Source: Magnetococcales bacterium (GTDB lineage: Bacteria > Pseudomonadota > Magnetococcia > Magnetococcales > DC0425bin3). Taken from it: DNA of 61,653 bases. Positions 43,826 through 52,783 of the stretch are shown piece after piece. The stretch is taken from positions 14,389 to 76,041 of the forward strand of contig JADGCO010000007.1 in the NCBI GenBank assembly GCA_015228935.1, in the 5' to 3' direction. The first letter of the stretch is position 1. Every line of letters starts with the position of its first letter. The translations under genes and the position numbers were made by a program. The notes under the pieces are model-generated. The model saw only the letters and a program-made list of their open reading frames with translations. It made no database searches and had not been told where the DNA came from.

Positions 43826-44155
43826 CACCAAAAGCTGGACAGGAATGATCAGAAAATTATCCGGTTTGGTCAGTCCCTGAATCGTAAGAAATCCTCGTTA
43901 CATGAGTCAATTACGGAATTTCTGATGGCTCTGGTCTGAGGCTTGGAAAGCGTTCAAGTTCCAGGTCCGAACTTGAACCTGCATGCGTAATCATCCTTGC
44001 AACTTTATAACATACTGATAAACAACAGAGTATTAAAATTTAGGTGAAAAATCCACCCGTCCGAACTTGAACCAAACTTGAACGTCAGAAACCCATCGAA
44101 AATTTATGGGCATTAGGAAGACGAATCAACCGGGTTTGTATCACCAAAAGCTGGA
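43826..44155. repeat. short repeats left of the Mu-like repressor (possible transposase- or repressor-binding sites)
   Basis: CACCAAAAGCTGGA is repeated exactly at 43826-43839 and 44142-44155. Between them, TTCAAGTTC/GAACTTGAA occurs at 43953, 43969 and 44063, with a partial copy at 44074-44083. Mu-like elements carry several transposase sites at each end, so this may be the left end. No matching right-end copies were found. Confidence 0.4.
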
Positions 44156-44319
44156 GAAGACCCCCAGTCCATAGGCGCGGTTCTGGAGGTGTACCGTCCA
44201 ACTCCGCACCCACGATCCACCTACGAGTAGTGTACGCCAGCGGAAAAAAGATGTGAACGAAGAAAGTCTATACCGTAATTCTGTATGAAATTTCATTAAA
44301 CTGAAATTTCTGGTAGGTT

Positions 44320-44955
44320 TTATATTTCCTCCCTGCTTCTAAAATACTCTTCTTTCTTCCTTTTTCTCTCAACACCATCCTCTTTAATTTTCTTAACAAG
44401 GTCCTCGGACATATTATAATTTTCGATCAACCCAACTTCTTGTTCTTCGTTTTCATACAGGTACATATCTGAGAAAGGGTCTGAAGGATCTGCGCCATTC
44501 ATCAATAGTTCAACAAGTTTGTTTGCTTCATCACGTGCCACATCTCTAAAAACGTCCATATCATAAAGAAATTCAGATATTCTATTATATATTATTGCTG
44601 AAAAAAACGCTAATTCAGCGTCAAGAACTATTCTGTATCCTTTTTTATCTATTGCATAAGTTAGCATGCCACATATAAAAAACATGTCTCTTGGATATAT
44701 TACAGTCTGTTTTTTATTTGAATTTTTTGGTTTCTGATAACGGAACCCTTCGCCAGATAACAACCATGCAGGGTTTATATTAAATTTACTCATAAGGGAT
44801 TCAATGACTTCTTTTGAAAGAGATCTCTTTCCACGCTCATAATACTGGTAAGCCCTTAAAGAAGTACTGATTGTCTCGGCAAATCCTTTCTGAGAATAAT
44901 CAAGACTCTTTCGAATCTGTTTAAGGCGATTCCCTATATCAGTATTGTTATCCAT
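44320..44955 (-). CDS. XRE-family repressor (Mu-like element)
   Basis: The 211-residue protein has a helix-turn-helix (YSQKGFAETISTSLRAYQYYE, about residues 19-39) and the phage-repressor segment FNINPAWLLSGEG. The rest is helical, charged and unrecognised. The gene is AT-rich relative to its neighbours. It is divergent from the Ner-like gene, with paired operators between them, the standard switch of Mu-like elements. Confidence 0.82.
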   Translation of the reverse strand: MDNNTDIGNRLKQIRKSLDYSQKGFAETISTSLRAYQYYERGKRSLSKEVIESLMSKFNINPAWLLSGEGFRYQKPKNSNKKQTVIYPRDMFFICGMLTYAIDKKGYRIVLDAELAFFSAIIYNRISEFLYDMDVFRDVARDEANKLVELLMNGADPSDPFSDMYLYENEEQEVGLIENYNMSEDLVKKIKEDGVERKRKKEEYFRSREEI

Positions 44956-45312
44956 TAATTTAGCTTTCCGGCTGTATTCATAGATTATCGCAGAACGATC
45001 TTAGACACGTTCCACACAATTTTTCTATCACTTTCTCAGCCGCATTCCATAGCCGTTTCACGGCCTCTTTTCCGACACTGACCAACTACCTTCCTTGGGA
45101 CGGCTTTCCAGGAGTCGAATTTCTCGGTGAAGACAGCCGTATTCCATTCAACATCCTTTCCTGGTTATGGAAGTTTTGACCACGTTTTTCCCCTCAACCC
45201 TTAACCAACCTGCACTGCACATTCAGATCGTACACCTATGTAGCATTGTTGCAAAACTAGCGTTTGGTCATCATAGCACCGTTCTTAATTTTTTGAAATG
45301 GTGTTTTTTCGC

Positions 45313-45361
45313 TTGACATGCGCACGATTGTGCGTTTTTATCCAATACGCACAATCGTGCG
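45313..45361 (+). promoter_or_regulatory. early promoter with two palindromic operators
   Basis: TTGACA (45313-45318) and TTTTAT (45336-45341) are spaced by 17 bp. Two 14-bp sites CGCAC-N4-GTGCG lie at 45321-45334, inside the promoter spacer, and 45348-45361, at the start of the transcript. Their central four bases are reverse complements. A dimeric repressor at either site should block the early operon. The rest of the 438-bp gap 44956-45393 has no gene. Confidence 0.75.
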
Positions 45362-45393
45362 GATTATTCACCCAAACGAGAGGTCGAAGCCAA

Positions 45394-45600
45394 ATGCATG
45401 CCTCCTCCAATACTCCTTCTAATCGCGAACTTTATCTCCAAATTCGTGCTGCCTTCGTGGCACAAGGGACATCCCTTTCCGCTTGGTGCCGCACCAACAA
45501 CGTTATACGGCAAAACGTTATCTCTGCTTTAACAGGAGCTTGGAAAGGCCCAAAAGGACGTGCCATTAGATCCCGCATCATCGAAGACTCTGGAGTCTAA
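45394..45600 (+). CDS. Ner-like DNA-binding protein
   Basis: The 68-residue basic protein has a helix-turn-helix pattern (GTSLSAWCRTNNVIRQNVISALTG). Small proteins of this kind follow the early promoter in Mu-like elements and, like Ner, turn down early and repressor transcription. GAGAGG lies 11 bases before ATG 45394. It is the first gene after the operators. Confidence 0.72.
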   Translation: MHASSNTPSNRELYLQIRAAFVAQGTSLSAWCRTNNVIRQNVISALTGAWKGPKGRAIRSRIIEDSGV

Positions 45601-45700
45601 AAACATGCTGATCAAAAGCACTCAACATAGGGAAATCTTACCTTCACACATATGCATTCTGCAAGAGCAGGTTACAAGCTTGTTTGGGAAGGGGTGAATA

Positions 45701-47857
45701 ATGTTACCCTTCTTCACCCATCCAATGGTCAAGGAGTGGTTCACCCCCAGGGATGCTGCCGGTCTTACTGGGTTACCAGAGACCCCTCAAGGAATGTCCC
45801 GCTGGATAAAAAGAGAAAAACCTAAAACCCGTCTCCGTGAAGGTCGTGGGGGAGGAGTTGAAATCCACGTCTCCTCATTCCCCTGGGAAACCAGGGAGTT
45901 CCTTGCCCGTCAAATCCTGGAACAAGACCTTGAACCGCTACCGGAAAGCACAGAAACCCTGCCGGAAACCCTCCCTGCCACGGGGCAAGCCCCGGCCCCC
46001 ACCAAACTCCTCGACATTGCCGACTGGCAGCGGAAAAAAATGGGGGCACGCAAGGCCATCCTGCTCAAGCTGGCACAGATGGAAGCGACCATGGGCATTG
46101 GCCCGGCCATCAACGAACTGATCCGGCTGGCAAGGGAAAAGGCACTCCCGGAAAATTTGCAAGTCCTGATTCCGGTGGCCAACGGTTCAAATGCCTCGGG
46201 AAAACACACCCTTTCCAGATCCACCCTTTTTGTATGGCGGAAAGCCGCCCTGGAAGGCAACACCGCGATTGCTCCCAAACCCAGACCGGAGAAAAAGACC
46301 TATCTCGCATGGTCGGCGGAACTGCTCAAGCGATATCGTCACCCTTCCCGTCCCACCCTGAGCGCAGTCCTGCGCGATATGAAAGATGATGGTTTCCAAC
46401 CGGTTCCAACCTACAGGCAGGCACATTTTTATCTGCAAACCAAGGTGGGAGCCATAGAGAGACTGCGGGGCCGTCTCAGCCCGAAGGAACTCAAGGCCAA
46501 ACTGCCTTTCGTCCGACGGGATACCTCCAATCTGGTCCCGACCATGATTTACAACCTCGATGGGCACACATGGTGTTCCCTGGTGGCTCATCCCAATACC
46601 GGCAAGCCCTTCTCACCCGAGGTGACATCGGCCATCGATGTGGCCACCCGCCGGTTGGTGGGATTTTCCACAGGTGTTTCAGAATCTTCCGAAGTGGTGA
46701 TCGATGCCCTCATCAACGCCGTCCAGACAGGCGGCGTGATGGCCGTTCTGCAAATGGACAGCGGCAGCGGCAACAAAAACACGATGATGGAAGATGCCGT
46801 CGCCGGCATCCAACCCCGGATCGGCTTTGAAATCTATCGGGCTGCCCCCGGCAACAGCCAGGGGGGTGGCATCATCGAGCGTTACCACCAGACCCTGGTG
46901 GAAGCCGCCAAGAAGATGCCCACCTTCGTTGGCAAAAGGGACACCCACCCCGAATTGCGTCGGGAGGTTGGGAAAAAACTCGGTGCTGGAAAACTCCAAC
47001 TCCCAACCATGGCGGATCTGGTTGCTCTCATTCAGAAAACCATTAAGGATTACAACAACAGACCCCACCGGGAACTGCCCAAGATTCGGGATCATGTCAC
47101 AGGGTCCATGCGTCATCAGACTCCCAACGAAGCGTGGCAACAACACGTCGATGAGGGATGCGAGTTCATCACCCTGGATGATGATGAATTGGTTCAGGAG
47201 TTCCGCCCCGAAAAAGTTTGCACCGTGCGCCGTGGAGAGGTCCTGCTCTTCGGTCTGCTCTATTTTTCCAAACATCTCAATGATTTCAACGATCAGGAGG
47301 TTCGGGTCAAATACGACATCCGTGACGGTGCGAAGGTATGGATCAGCACCATGGCCAACAAGCCCATCTGCGAGGCGATGCGCAACGCCAACCACAAACC
47401 TTACCTCGGAAGTGTGCTGGATGTCGGCGTTGAAAAACGCCTGCAATCCAAGATCAGACGGCTCGATGCCAAGAAGGAAAAGGCCATAGCCGAGTCCAAA
47501 AAGACCCTGGAATTGGCAGCCCAACCACCAAGCCAGGAAATCGTCGAGATTTCCAACCAGCAGTTGAAAAAGATGGGAGTTCTGGAACCTCTGCCGGAAC
47601 TGGAGCCGATCCGGTTGGAAAACAACGTGATCCGTCCCAATTTCAAGGGAACCACGGCTGAAGCGGATTGGGGAAGGTGGGTTCTGAACAACTTTGACCA
47701 AGTGCCACAGACCGACCGGGCAAGGTTTTTTGAAGAGGCAAAAAACTGGAACTTCAGGACGCTTGTGGGGGTGACCGAGGAGGAGATCAAGAACCTGAAA
47801 TCAAGGAAGATTCCCGACAGTCAACCCGCACAAGCGCTGAAGAGTGCAACTGGCTGA
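45701..47857 (+). CDS. Mu-type DDE transposase (MuA-like)
   Basis: The 718-residue protein begins with a MuA-type N-terminal DNA-binding domain (EWFTPRDAAGLTGLPETPQGMSRW). It carries the RNase H-fold catalytic triad D287 (YNLDGHTW), D353 (QMDSGSG) and E393 (IIERYHQ). A C-terminal region follows that in MuA contacts MuB. It should cut and join the element ends. GGAAGGGGTGA precedes ATG 45701; ATG 45725 is an alternative. No frame damage is visible. Confidence 0.92.
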   Translation: MLPFFTHPMVKEWFTPRDAAGLTGLPETPQGMSRWIKREKPKTRLREGRGGGVEIHVSSFPWETREFLARQILEQDLEPLPESTETLPETLPATGQAPAPTKLLDIADWQRKKMGARKAILLKLAQMEATMGIGPAINELIRLAREKALPENLQVLIPVANGSNASGKHTLSRSTLFVWRKAALEGNTAIAPKPRPEKKTYLAWSAELLKRYRHPSRPTLSAVLRDMKDDGFQPVPTYRQAHFYLQTKVGAIERLRGRLSPKELKAKLPFVRRDTSNLVPTMIYNLDGHTWCSLVAHPNTGKPFSPEVTSAIDVATRRLVGFSTGVSESSEVVIDALINAVQTGGVMAVLQMDSGSGNKNTMMEDAVAGIQPRIGFEIYRAAPGNSQGGGIIERYHQTLVEAAKKMPTFVGKRDTHPELRREVGKKLGAGKLQLPTMADLVALIQKTIKDYNNRPHRELPKIRDHVTGSMRHQTPNEAWQQHVDEGCEFITLDDDELVQEFRPEKVCTVRRGEVLLFGLLYFSKHLNDFNDQEVRVKYDIRDGAKVWISTMANKPICEAMRNANHKPYLGSVLDVGVEKRLQSKIRRLDAKKEKAIAESKKTLELAAQPPSQEIVEISNQQLKKMGVLEPLPELEPIRLENNVIRPNFKGTTAEADWGRWVLNNFDQVPQTDRARFFEEAKNWNFRTLVGVTEEEIKNLKSRKIPDSQPAQALKSATG

Positions 47858-47913
47858 CGTTAGCGCGTCAACCAGTTCAGATACATCCAAACCAGAGGGG
47901 TCAATTCTACACC

Positions 47914-48684
47914 ATGCACACCAAGTTTTCAATCACATCGAACGTCCGAAACTTTCTGGCTGCCGTGAATGCGGTAGAGAAACGAGGCGCAGAGGAGGCC
48001 TGCCTGATGGTGGTGGATGGCCTTCCCGGCCTTGGCAAGTCGCGCACCCTCAAATGGTGGGCTGTCCACAATGGCGCTTTGCGCATCGAGGCGCAACCGA
48101 GATGGACGGTGGCCTGGATGCTTCGGGAGATGCTGGAAAAACTGGATCCGAAGATCAAACCGTTCCGGAGCATGGAACGCCTGACCAAACAGGTCTTTGA
48201 AGCCCTGGCCAAGCGGCACCGGGAAATGGCGGCCCGGGGAAGTTCCTTCGGGGTGGTGATCGACGAAGCGGAACCGGTGGTGCGCGACAAGGAGATGATC
48301 GAGACGTTGCGTCTGGCTCTCTCCGACCGGCTTGAAATTCCATTCATTCTTGCCGGGATGGACGAGATCCGCAGCGACCTGATCCGGGTGACACCCCAGG
48401 CGGCCAGCCGGGTGAGCCAATACCTCGAGTTCCACCCGGCCACCCTGGAGGACACAGTTCTGCTGACCAGGGATCTTTGTGAAGTGGAAGTCCGGGATGA
48501 TCTGGTGGCCTTTCTGCACAAGGCATCCGCCGGATTCGTCCGGGAAATCAAGGAGGGACTGAAATCCATCGAGCGGTTCGGCAAAAACAATCCTGGCCCG
48601 GTCGGGATTGCGGAGATGGATGATCACCATCTTTTGAACGACCGCAAGACCGGCAAATCCATCCTGGTGAAGAGTCAGAAATGA
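47914..48684 (+). CDS. MuB-like AAA+ ATPase (target-selection protein)
   Basis: The 256-residue protein has Walker A GLPGLGKS (residues 36-43), Walker B GVVIDEAEP (about 113-121), and a sensor region ILAGMDEIR. It matches the MuB/TnsC-type ATPase that picks targets and activates the transposase. Length is slightly shorter than MuB, lacking its N-terminal HTH. It follows the transposase by 56 bp and overlaps the next gene by 4 bp. Confidence 0.88.
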   Translation: MHTKFSITSNVRNFLAAVNAVEKRGAEEACLMVVDGLPGLGKSRTLKWWAVHNGALRIEAQPRWTVAWMLREMLEKLDPKIKPFRSMERLTKQVFEALAKRHREMAARGSSFGVVIDEAEPVVRDKEMIETLRLALSDRLEIPFILAGMDEIRSDLIRVTPQAASRVSQYLEFHPATLEDTVLLTRDLCEVEVRDDLVAFLHKASAGFVREIKEGLKSIERFGKNNPGPVGIAEMDDHHLLNDRKTGKSILVKSQK

Positions 48685-48962
48685 GCGGCAACGGCTTTGT
48701 TCAGGAAAGCATTTTACGGGCCTTGAAACCTGAGAAGGTCACCACGTCAAAGCAGCTTGCCATCTCCACGGGCTTTTCTTCCCGTCAGGTTGCCAGGGGA
48801 ACGGAAAGGCTGGTCAAGCGTGACCTGATCATCCGGGTCGATACGGGACGTTTTCTTTTATCCGGGAATGGATCCTTGTTCCAGACCAAAGGGAAAGAAA
48901 TCCGTTCCGGTTCAAATGTATCCAAAAAACGCAACCGCAGCATAGGGCTGCGTGAACGATGA
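48681..48962 (+). CDS. winged-helix-like accessory protein of the Mu-like element
   Basis: The 93-residue protein has a winged-helix pattern (TTSKQLAISTGFSSRQVARGTERLVKRDLIIRVD, seen in pieces) and a basic C-terminal tail. It overlaps the ATPase stop as ATGA, so it is an early-operon member. Function is unknown; a role as regulator or DNA-bridging factor is a guess. The last 4 bp overlap the IS5-type fragment. Confidence 0.65.
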   Translation: MSGNGFVQESILRALKPEKVTTSKQLAISTGFSSRQVARGTERLVKRDLIIRVDTGRFLLSGNGSLFQTKGKEIRSGSNVSKKRNRSIGLRER

Positions 48963-49424
48963 ATCTCGAAAAATATGACGAACTCCGAGGAATCGGGTGG
49001 GAGTGGCAGTCCATGGATGGTTCTCTGGTTCAAACTCCGGTTCGGGAAAAAAAATCTGGCCGAGGAAGGGTTGGGTCGCAACCCAACGGACCGAGGCCGT
49101 AGTGGTTGCAAATTGCACCTGCATGTCGATCAGGACGGGATTCCGTTGGGAATTGAGTTGGTTGGAGCCAATGTGCATGACAGCCGTTTGATTGGATCCA
49201 CATTGAATCTCATGGCAATTGATCGTCCGATCCCGACTCAGGACCAGCCACAGAACTTATGCTCGGACAAAGGGTATGACTACGCCAGGGTTGATCGGAA
49301 GATGATCATCCATGGGTATCAACCCCATATCCGACGGATTGGAGAGGAAAAGTTGGATGTAAACCAGGAGAAAAAACACCCCGCTGCCATCATCATTTTT
49401 CGGAAATGTCGGGCAAAGCAGTGA
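48959..49424 (+). pseudogene. IS5-family transposase fragment, frameshifted
   Basis: The first frame (from ATG 48959) reads YDELRGIGWEWQSMDGS and continues to VREKKS. A run of eight A then breaks the frame, and the next frame resumes with GRNPTDRGRSGCKLHLHVD, then LVGANVHDSRL and SDKGYDYARV. Seven A would restore one continuous frame. Both ends are missing: the N-terminal domain, and the C-terminal part after KHPA. No terminal repeats were recognised. Confidence 0.82.
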
Positions 49425-49684
49425 TTAAGCAATATTTATGCCGGATGTCCTCTAAAATGTACGTGGCAAACCGGGCCAGATCATCAAAACAACCGAGACT
49501 CTGGCCGGCCAGACGCAGGTTTATGATAAACTCAAGATAAAAATTCGTTTGGCAAAAACCCGGGAATGGCGACAAACTTTGTGGATATTTCAGTTGACTT
49601 ATTGTCTGATCGGCATCAGACTTCCGCAAGGGAGTGGGGGGGGATATCTTCTCAGCGGATGGTGGGTCTTACGTTGTGATACCG

Positions 49685-50566
49685 ATGCGCATAAATTTAT
49701 TCCTTTTGAATGCTACGGGAGCATGGGTTGCGCTGGTTGCGCTGCTGGTGTTGGTTGGTTTTGAACTGGCCAAAATCGGTCGGTTCTGGTCACCGGAACC
49801 AATTCTGCCAATAGCCTCACGCGCATCTGCACCCGGGAAGCAAATCGCAGAACAGGATTCTGATGCACTGTTGGCATCAGTGGTGCAAAGCTTGCGTCTT
49901 TTCAATCCTTGGGAAAATCCTCCAATTGTAGAAAACAAGCCTTCTCCAGCACAGGAATCCAGGAAGGTCGCAGTGGCAGCGAATTCGGAATTGAGTTTAA
50001 TTGGAGTCATGGCTCTGTCGCGGAGATCATGGGCGGTGATGACCCGTAAATCTGCACCCAATGATCAGATTGTCCTGCAGGTTGGCGAAAAAGTGGGTGA
50101 TGCAACGCTAAAAAGAATTGATCGGCATACTGTATATTTCGACAACCAGGGACGATTGGAACGAATCGACATGCTGAATGATGCCAGACCGGGAGACCTT
50201 CCTGGATCTCCTCCGGGAGATGTCATTCATGCCGACTCCTTGACGGCCAGCCAATCCATCGCACGTGTGGATTATGAAGCCATGCTTGCCAAGGGAATGA
50301 GATTGTTGACGGGTGTCAGAATCACCCCTTATTACCAGAATGGTAATTTATCTGGTTATCAGATCGTCTTCCCGGGCAGCAAATCGGAGTTTCAAAAAAT
50401 GGGCCTGGCCAGCAATGACGTGATCCAACAGGTCCATGGGATACCCGTGACAGATGCATCCCAAATGACGCAATTGACCGGCAAACTGAAAGATCAATCT
50501 TCTGTGCGTATTGATCTATTGCGTGAGAGCCGGACGCTGACCATTGAGCTGAATGTTGAAAATTGA
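49685..50566 (+). CDS. gspC: type II secretion protein C
   Basis: The protein has a short cytoplasmic start, one membrane helix (WVALVALLVLVGFELAKI), a homology region binding the secretin (SLIGVMALSRRSWAVM...KVGDATLKRI), and a C-terminal PDZ domain (FQKMGLASNDVIQQVHGIPV). GspC links the inner-membrane platform to the secretin. The start is uncertain (ATG 49685 is preferred over GTG 49634). It opens the plus-strand T2SS arm; the 260-bp gap before it has no clear gene. Confidence 0.9.
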   Translation: MRINLFLLNATGAWVALVALLVLVGFELAKIGRFWSPEPILPIASRASAPGKQIAEQDSDALLASVVQSLRLFNPWENPPIVENKPSPAQESRKVAVAANSELSLIGVMALSRRSWAVMTRKSAPNDQIVLQVGEKVGDATLKRIDRHTVYFDNQGRLERIDMLNDARPGDLPGSPPGDVIHADSLTASQSIARVDYEAMLAKGMRLLTGVRITPYYQNGNLSGYQIVFPGSKSEFQKMGLASNDVIQQVHGIPVTDASQMTQLTGKLKDQSSVRIDLLRESRTLTIELNVEN

Positions 50567-50629
50567 AGAGTTGGCCGCAGTGGAATTTTTGGCTCTTGAG
50601 TATCGATTTGTGCAACCTGGAATGGGCAA

Positions 50630-52783
50630 ATGATGTCCTCGCTTTTTCTTGTTCTTATCCTGTTTTGCATGCATGTGGCCGAGGCGAACCCTGGTGTCGG
50701 GGGGATACAACCCGTTACATCTGTCAAAGGCAACACTCCTGTTCCGGGGGGTCGGGTCACCCTGGATTTTCATGGCGTGGAACTGGCACAGGTTGTACGT
50801 TTGTTGGCCGAGATGACAGGGAAAAACTATGTGTTGGACCCTCAGGTAAAAGGTAAAGTTACGGTTGTCACTCCTGCTGCGGTTACTGTGGATGAAGCGG
50901 AACAAATCTTCGAATCCATTCTGAGCGTTCATGAATTGTCCGTCGTGGAACGTGATGGTGCCTTTAAAATCGTACCATTAAAATCGAGCGTCGTTGAGGG
51001 AAGAACCCCGGTTTTTCAGAAAGGTTTGGTCCCTGGAAAAGAGGAAACCGTACTGAGTCGTCTGATCCGCTTGAAACATGTGGATGCCAACTCACTGGCC
51101 ACCACCTTGAAACCTCTCTTGCATTCCTGGGGCTCCTTGACAGTACACACACCAACCAATGCCCTGATTGTGACCGACGCAACAGTCACCACCAATAAGG
51201 TGATTACCCTGATCGAGGCCATGGACGTGCCTGTGGAAATGGCTGAACGTCGTTTGTTTTCATTGCGTTATGCCAATGTGGCAATGGTCGAAAAACTGGT
51301 CAATGCCATATTTGCCGACTTCAACAGTCGGCGTCGGAAAGAGGATCATGGCGTCAAGCTGTTCAGTGATGCCCGTACCAATACCCTGGTGGTCGTGTCG
51401 GCTGCCGAGCAAATACAGGAAGTAGAGGACCTGGTTGCAGGCTTGGATCATCCAGTTGTCGCCACTCCCGGGCATTTGCATCTTTATCATCCCAGAAACA
51501 TCGAGGCCGAAAATATTGCCAAGGTGCTGACCAGTCTGATTGGTACAACAGGTGTAGATAAAAGTGGGGGCGACGATCTCAAACCTCTGGAGCTGATGCG
51601 CTCCGTAAAGATTGCCAGTGAGAAGTCAACCAACACCCTGGTGATAGCAGCCACGGCGGAGGATTATCAGACTCTGTTACCCATTATCCAGGGATTGGAT
51701 ATGCGGCGGCTTCAGGTGCATGTGGAGGCCTTGATCATTGAGGTGTCTGCGGAGCGTGCTGCCGAGTTTGGCGTGGAATGGCGTTTCGGTAATGCGCCGA
51801 CACCGGGGTCGAATGCGCTCACTGGATTCAGTGGCTCCTCCTTTGGCAATTCCGTCACAAATCCCTTGGACCTCGGAAGTGGCATGGCCGTTGGGTTGAT
51901 GCACGGCACTCTGCAATGGGGAACCAATGTCGTGCCGAACATTCCAGCATTGATTCGGGCATTCCAATCGGAAGGAGATATCAATATTCTGGCCACGCCC
52001 AATATTGTGACCATGGATGGGGTGGAATCCGAGATCGTGGTCGGGCAAAACATCCCTATTGTCTCCGGAACCACGACATCGACAGCCGTTGCAGCAACAG
52101 CGACTCCGGGAGTCATATCACAGGCTGTGGAACGCAAGGATGTTGGTTTGACCTTGCGGGTCACACCACGGGTGATTGAAGACGAATGGCTGGAAATGAA
52201 AATCTTCCAGGAACAGTCCAGCGTGACCCCGGCCAGTATCAAGCAGTTGGATGCCGGAACCATGGGAAGCGGGGTGGTGACCAACAAACGTTCCATCAAG
52301 ACGACCGTCAATTTGAAAAATGGCCAGACCGTCGTGCTGGGGGGATTGATCAAAGAAGAACAAAGTGAGCAGGTGGGAATGGTTCCCTGTCTTGGCGGTA
52401 TTTCCGGAATAGGCGAATTGTTCAAAAAGACCAGTCGTTCAAAAAACAAATCCAACCTGATGGTATTCATTCGTCCCATAATCACCAAACGGTTCGATGA
52501 TCTGGTGCAAATTTCCCGGGAAAAATATCGTTCCAGTCAGGAAACATGGGGGATGGAAAACACCAGAGGATCACGGTTGATTCCACCATTGAAACCCCAA
52601 CCATTGGCGGATTTGCCGCCGGTACCGGTTCCGGTTCCGGTACCTTTACCGTTACAGACAAACCCTCCCCCGCTTGCGATAAATCCCAATGCGCATCAAC
52701 CTGTTGCGCCGGAACAAGCCATCGGCAACGCATCCGCTCCAGGAGTCGAGCAACATAACTCCAGGCAACTGAAGTCCGAATGA
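50630..52783 (+). CDS. gspD: type II secretion secretin
   Basis: The 717-residue protein has a signal peptide, the N0 domain (LDFHGVELAQVVRLLAEMTGKNY), repeated N1-N3 domains (LKHVDANSLATTLKPLL; TNTLVIAATAEDYQTL), and a C-terminal secretin domain with VPCLGGISGIGELFK. It forms the outer-membrane gate. The C-terminus is a Pro-rich tail of short PVPVP repeats without an evident pilotin-binding S domain. It overlaps gspE by 4 bp. Confidence 0.96.
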   Translation: MMSSLFLVLILFCMHVAEANPGVGGIQPVTSVKGNTPVPGGRVTLDFHGVELAQVVRLLAEMTGKNYVLDPQVKGKVTVVTPAAVTVDEAEQIFESILSVHELSVVERDGAFKIVPLKSSVVEGRTPVFQKGLVPGKEETVLSRLIRLKHVDANSLATTLKPLLHSWGSLTVHTPTNALIVTDATVTTNKVITLIEAMDVPVEMAERRLFSLRYANVAMVEKLVNAIFADFNSRRRKEDHGVKLFSDARTNTLVVVSAAEQIQEVEDLVAGLDHPVVATPGHLHLYHPRNIEAENIAKVLTSLIGTTGVDKSGGDDLKPLELMRSVKIASEKSTNTLVIAATAEDYQTLLPIIQGLDMRRLQVHVEALIIEVSAERAAEFGVEWRFGNAPTPGSNALTGFSGSSFGNSVTNPLDLGSGMAVGLMHGTLQWGTNVVPNIPALIRAFQSEGDINILATPNIVTMDGVESEIVVGQNIPIVSGTTTSTAVAATATPGVISQAVERKDVGLTLRVTPRVIEDEWLEMKIFQEQSSVTPASIKQLDAGTMGSGVVTNKRSIKTTVNLKNGQTVVLGGLIKEEQSEQVGMVPCLGGISGIGELFKKTSRSKNKSNLMVFIRPIITKRFDDLVQISREKYRSSQETWGMENTRGSRLIPPLKPQPLADLPPVPVPVPVPLPLQTNPPPLAINPNAHQPVAPEQAIGNASAPGVEQHNSRQLKSE

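Larger units (their letters stand above)
44320..48962 (+). mobile_element. Mu-like transposable element, early region only
   Basis: The order repressor (-), operators, Ner-like, MuA-like, MuB-like, accessory gene (+) matches the early module of Mu-like phages. There are no head, tail, lysis or mom-like genes, so it is either a stripped transposon or a decayed prophage. The true ends are not defined: the left end may reach into 43800-44160, and the right side stops at an IS5-type fragment. Confidence 0.75.

Noticed and set aside
44999-45200. A possible IS1-like transposase remnant on the minus strand
   Set aside because: Only scattered residues matched across two frames; too weak to call.
45242-45260. 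Resemblance to an IS6-family terminal repeat (TTGTTGCAAA)
   Set aside because: Ten bases of similarity, with no second end and no transposase.
49393-49629. A minus-strand frame between the IS5 fragment and gspC
   Set aside because: No domain pattern, and it overlaps the transposase fragment; the gap shows no supported gene.
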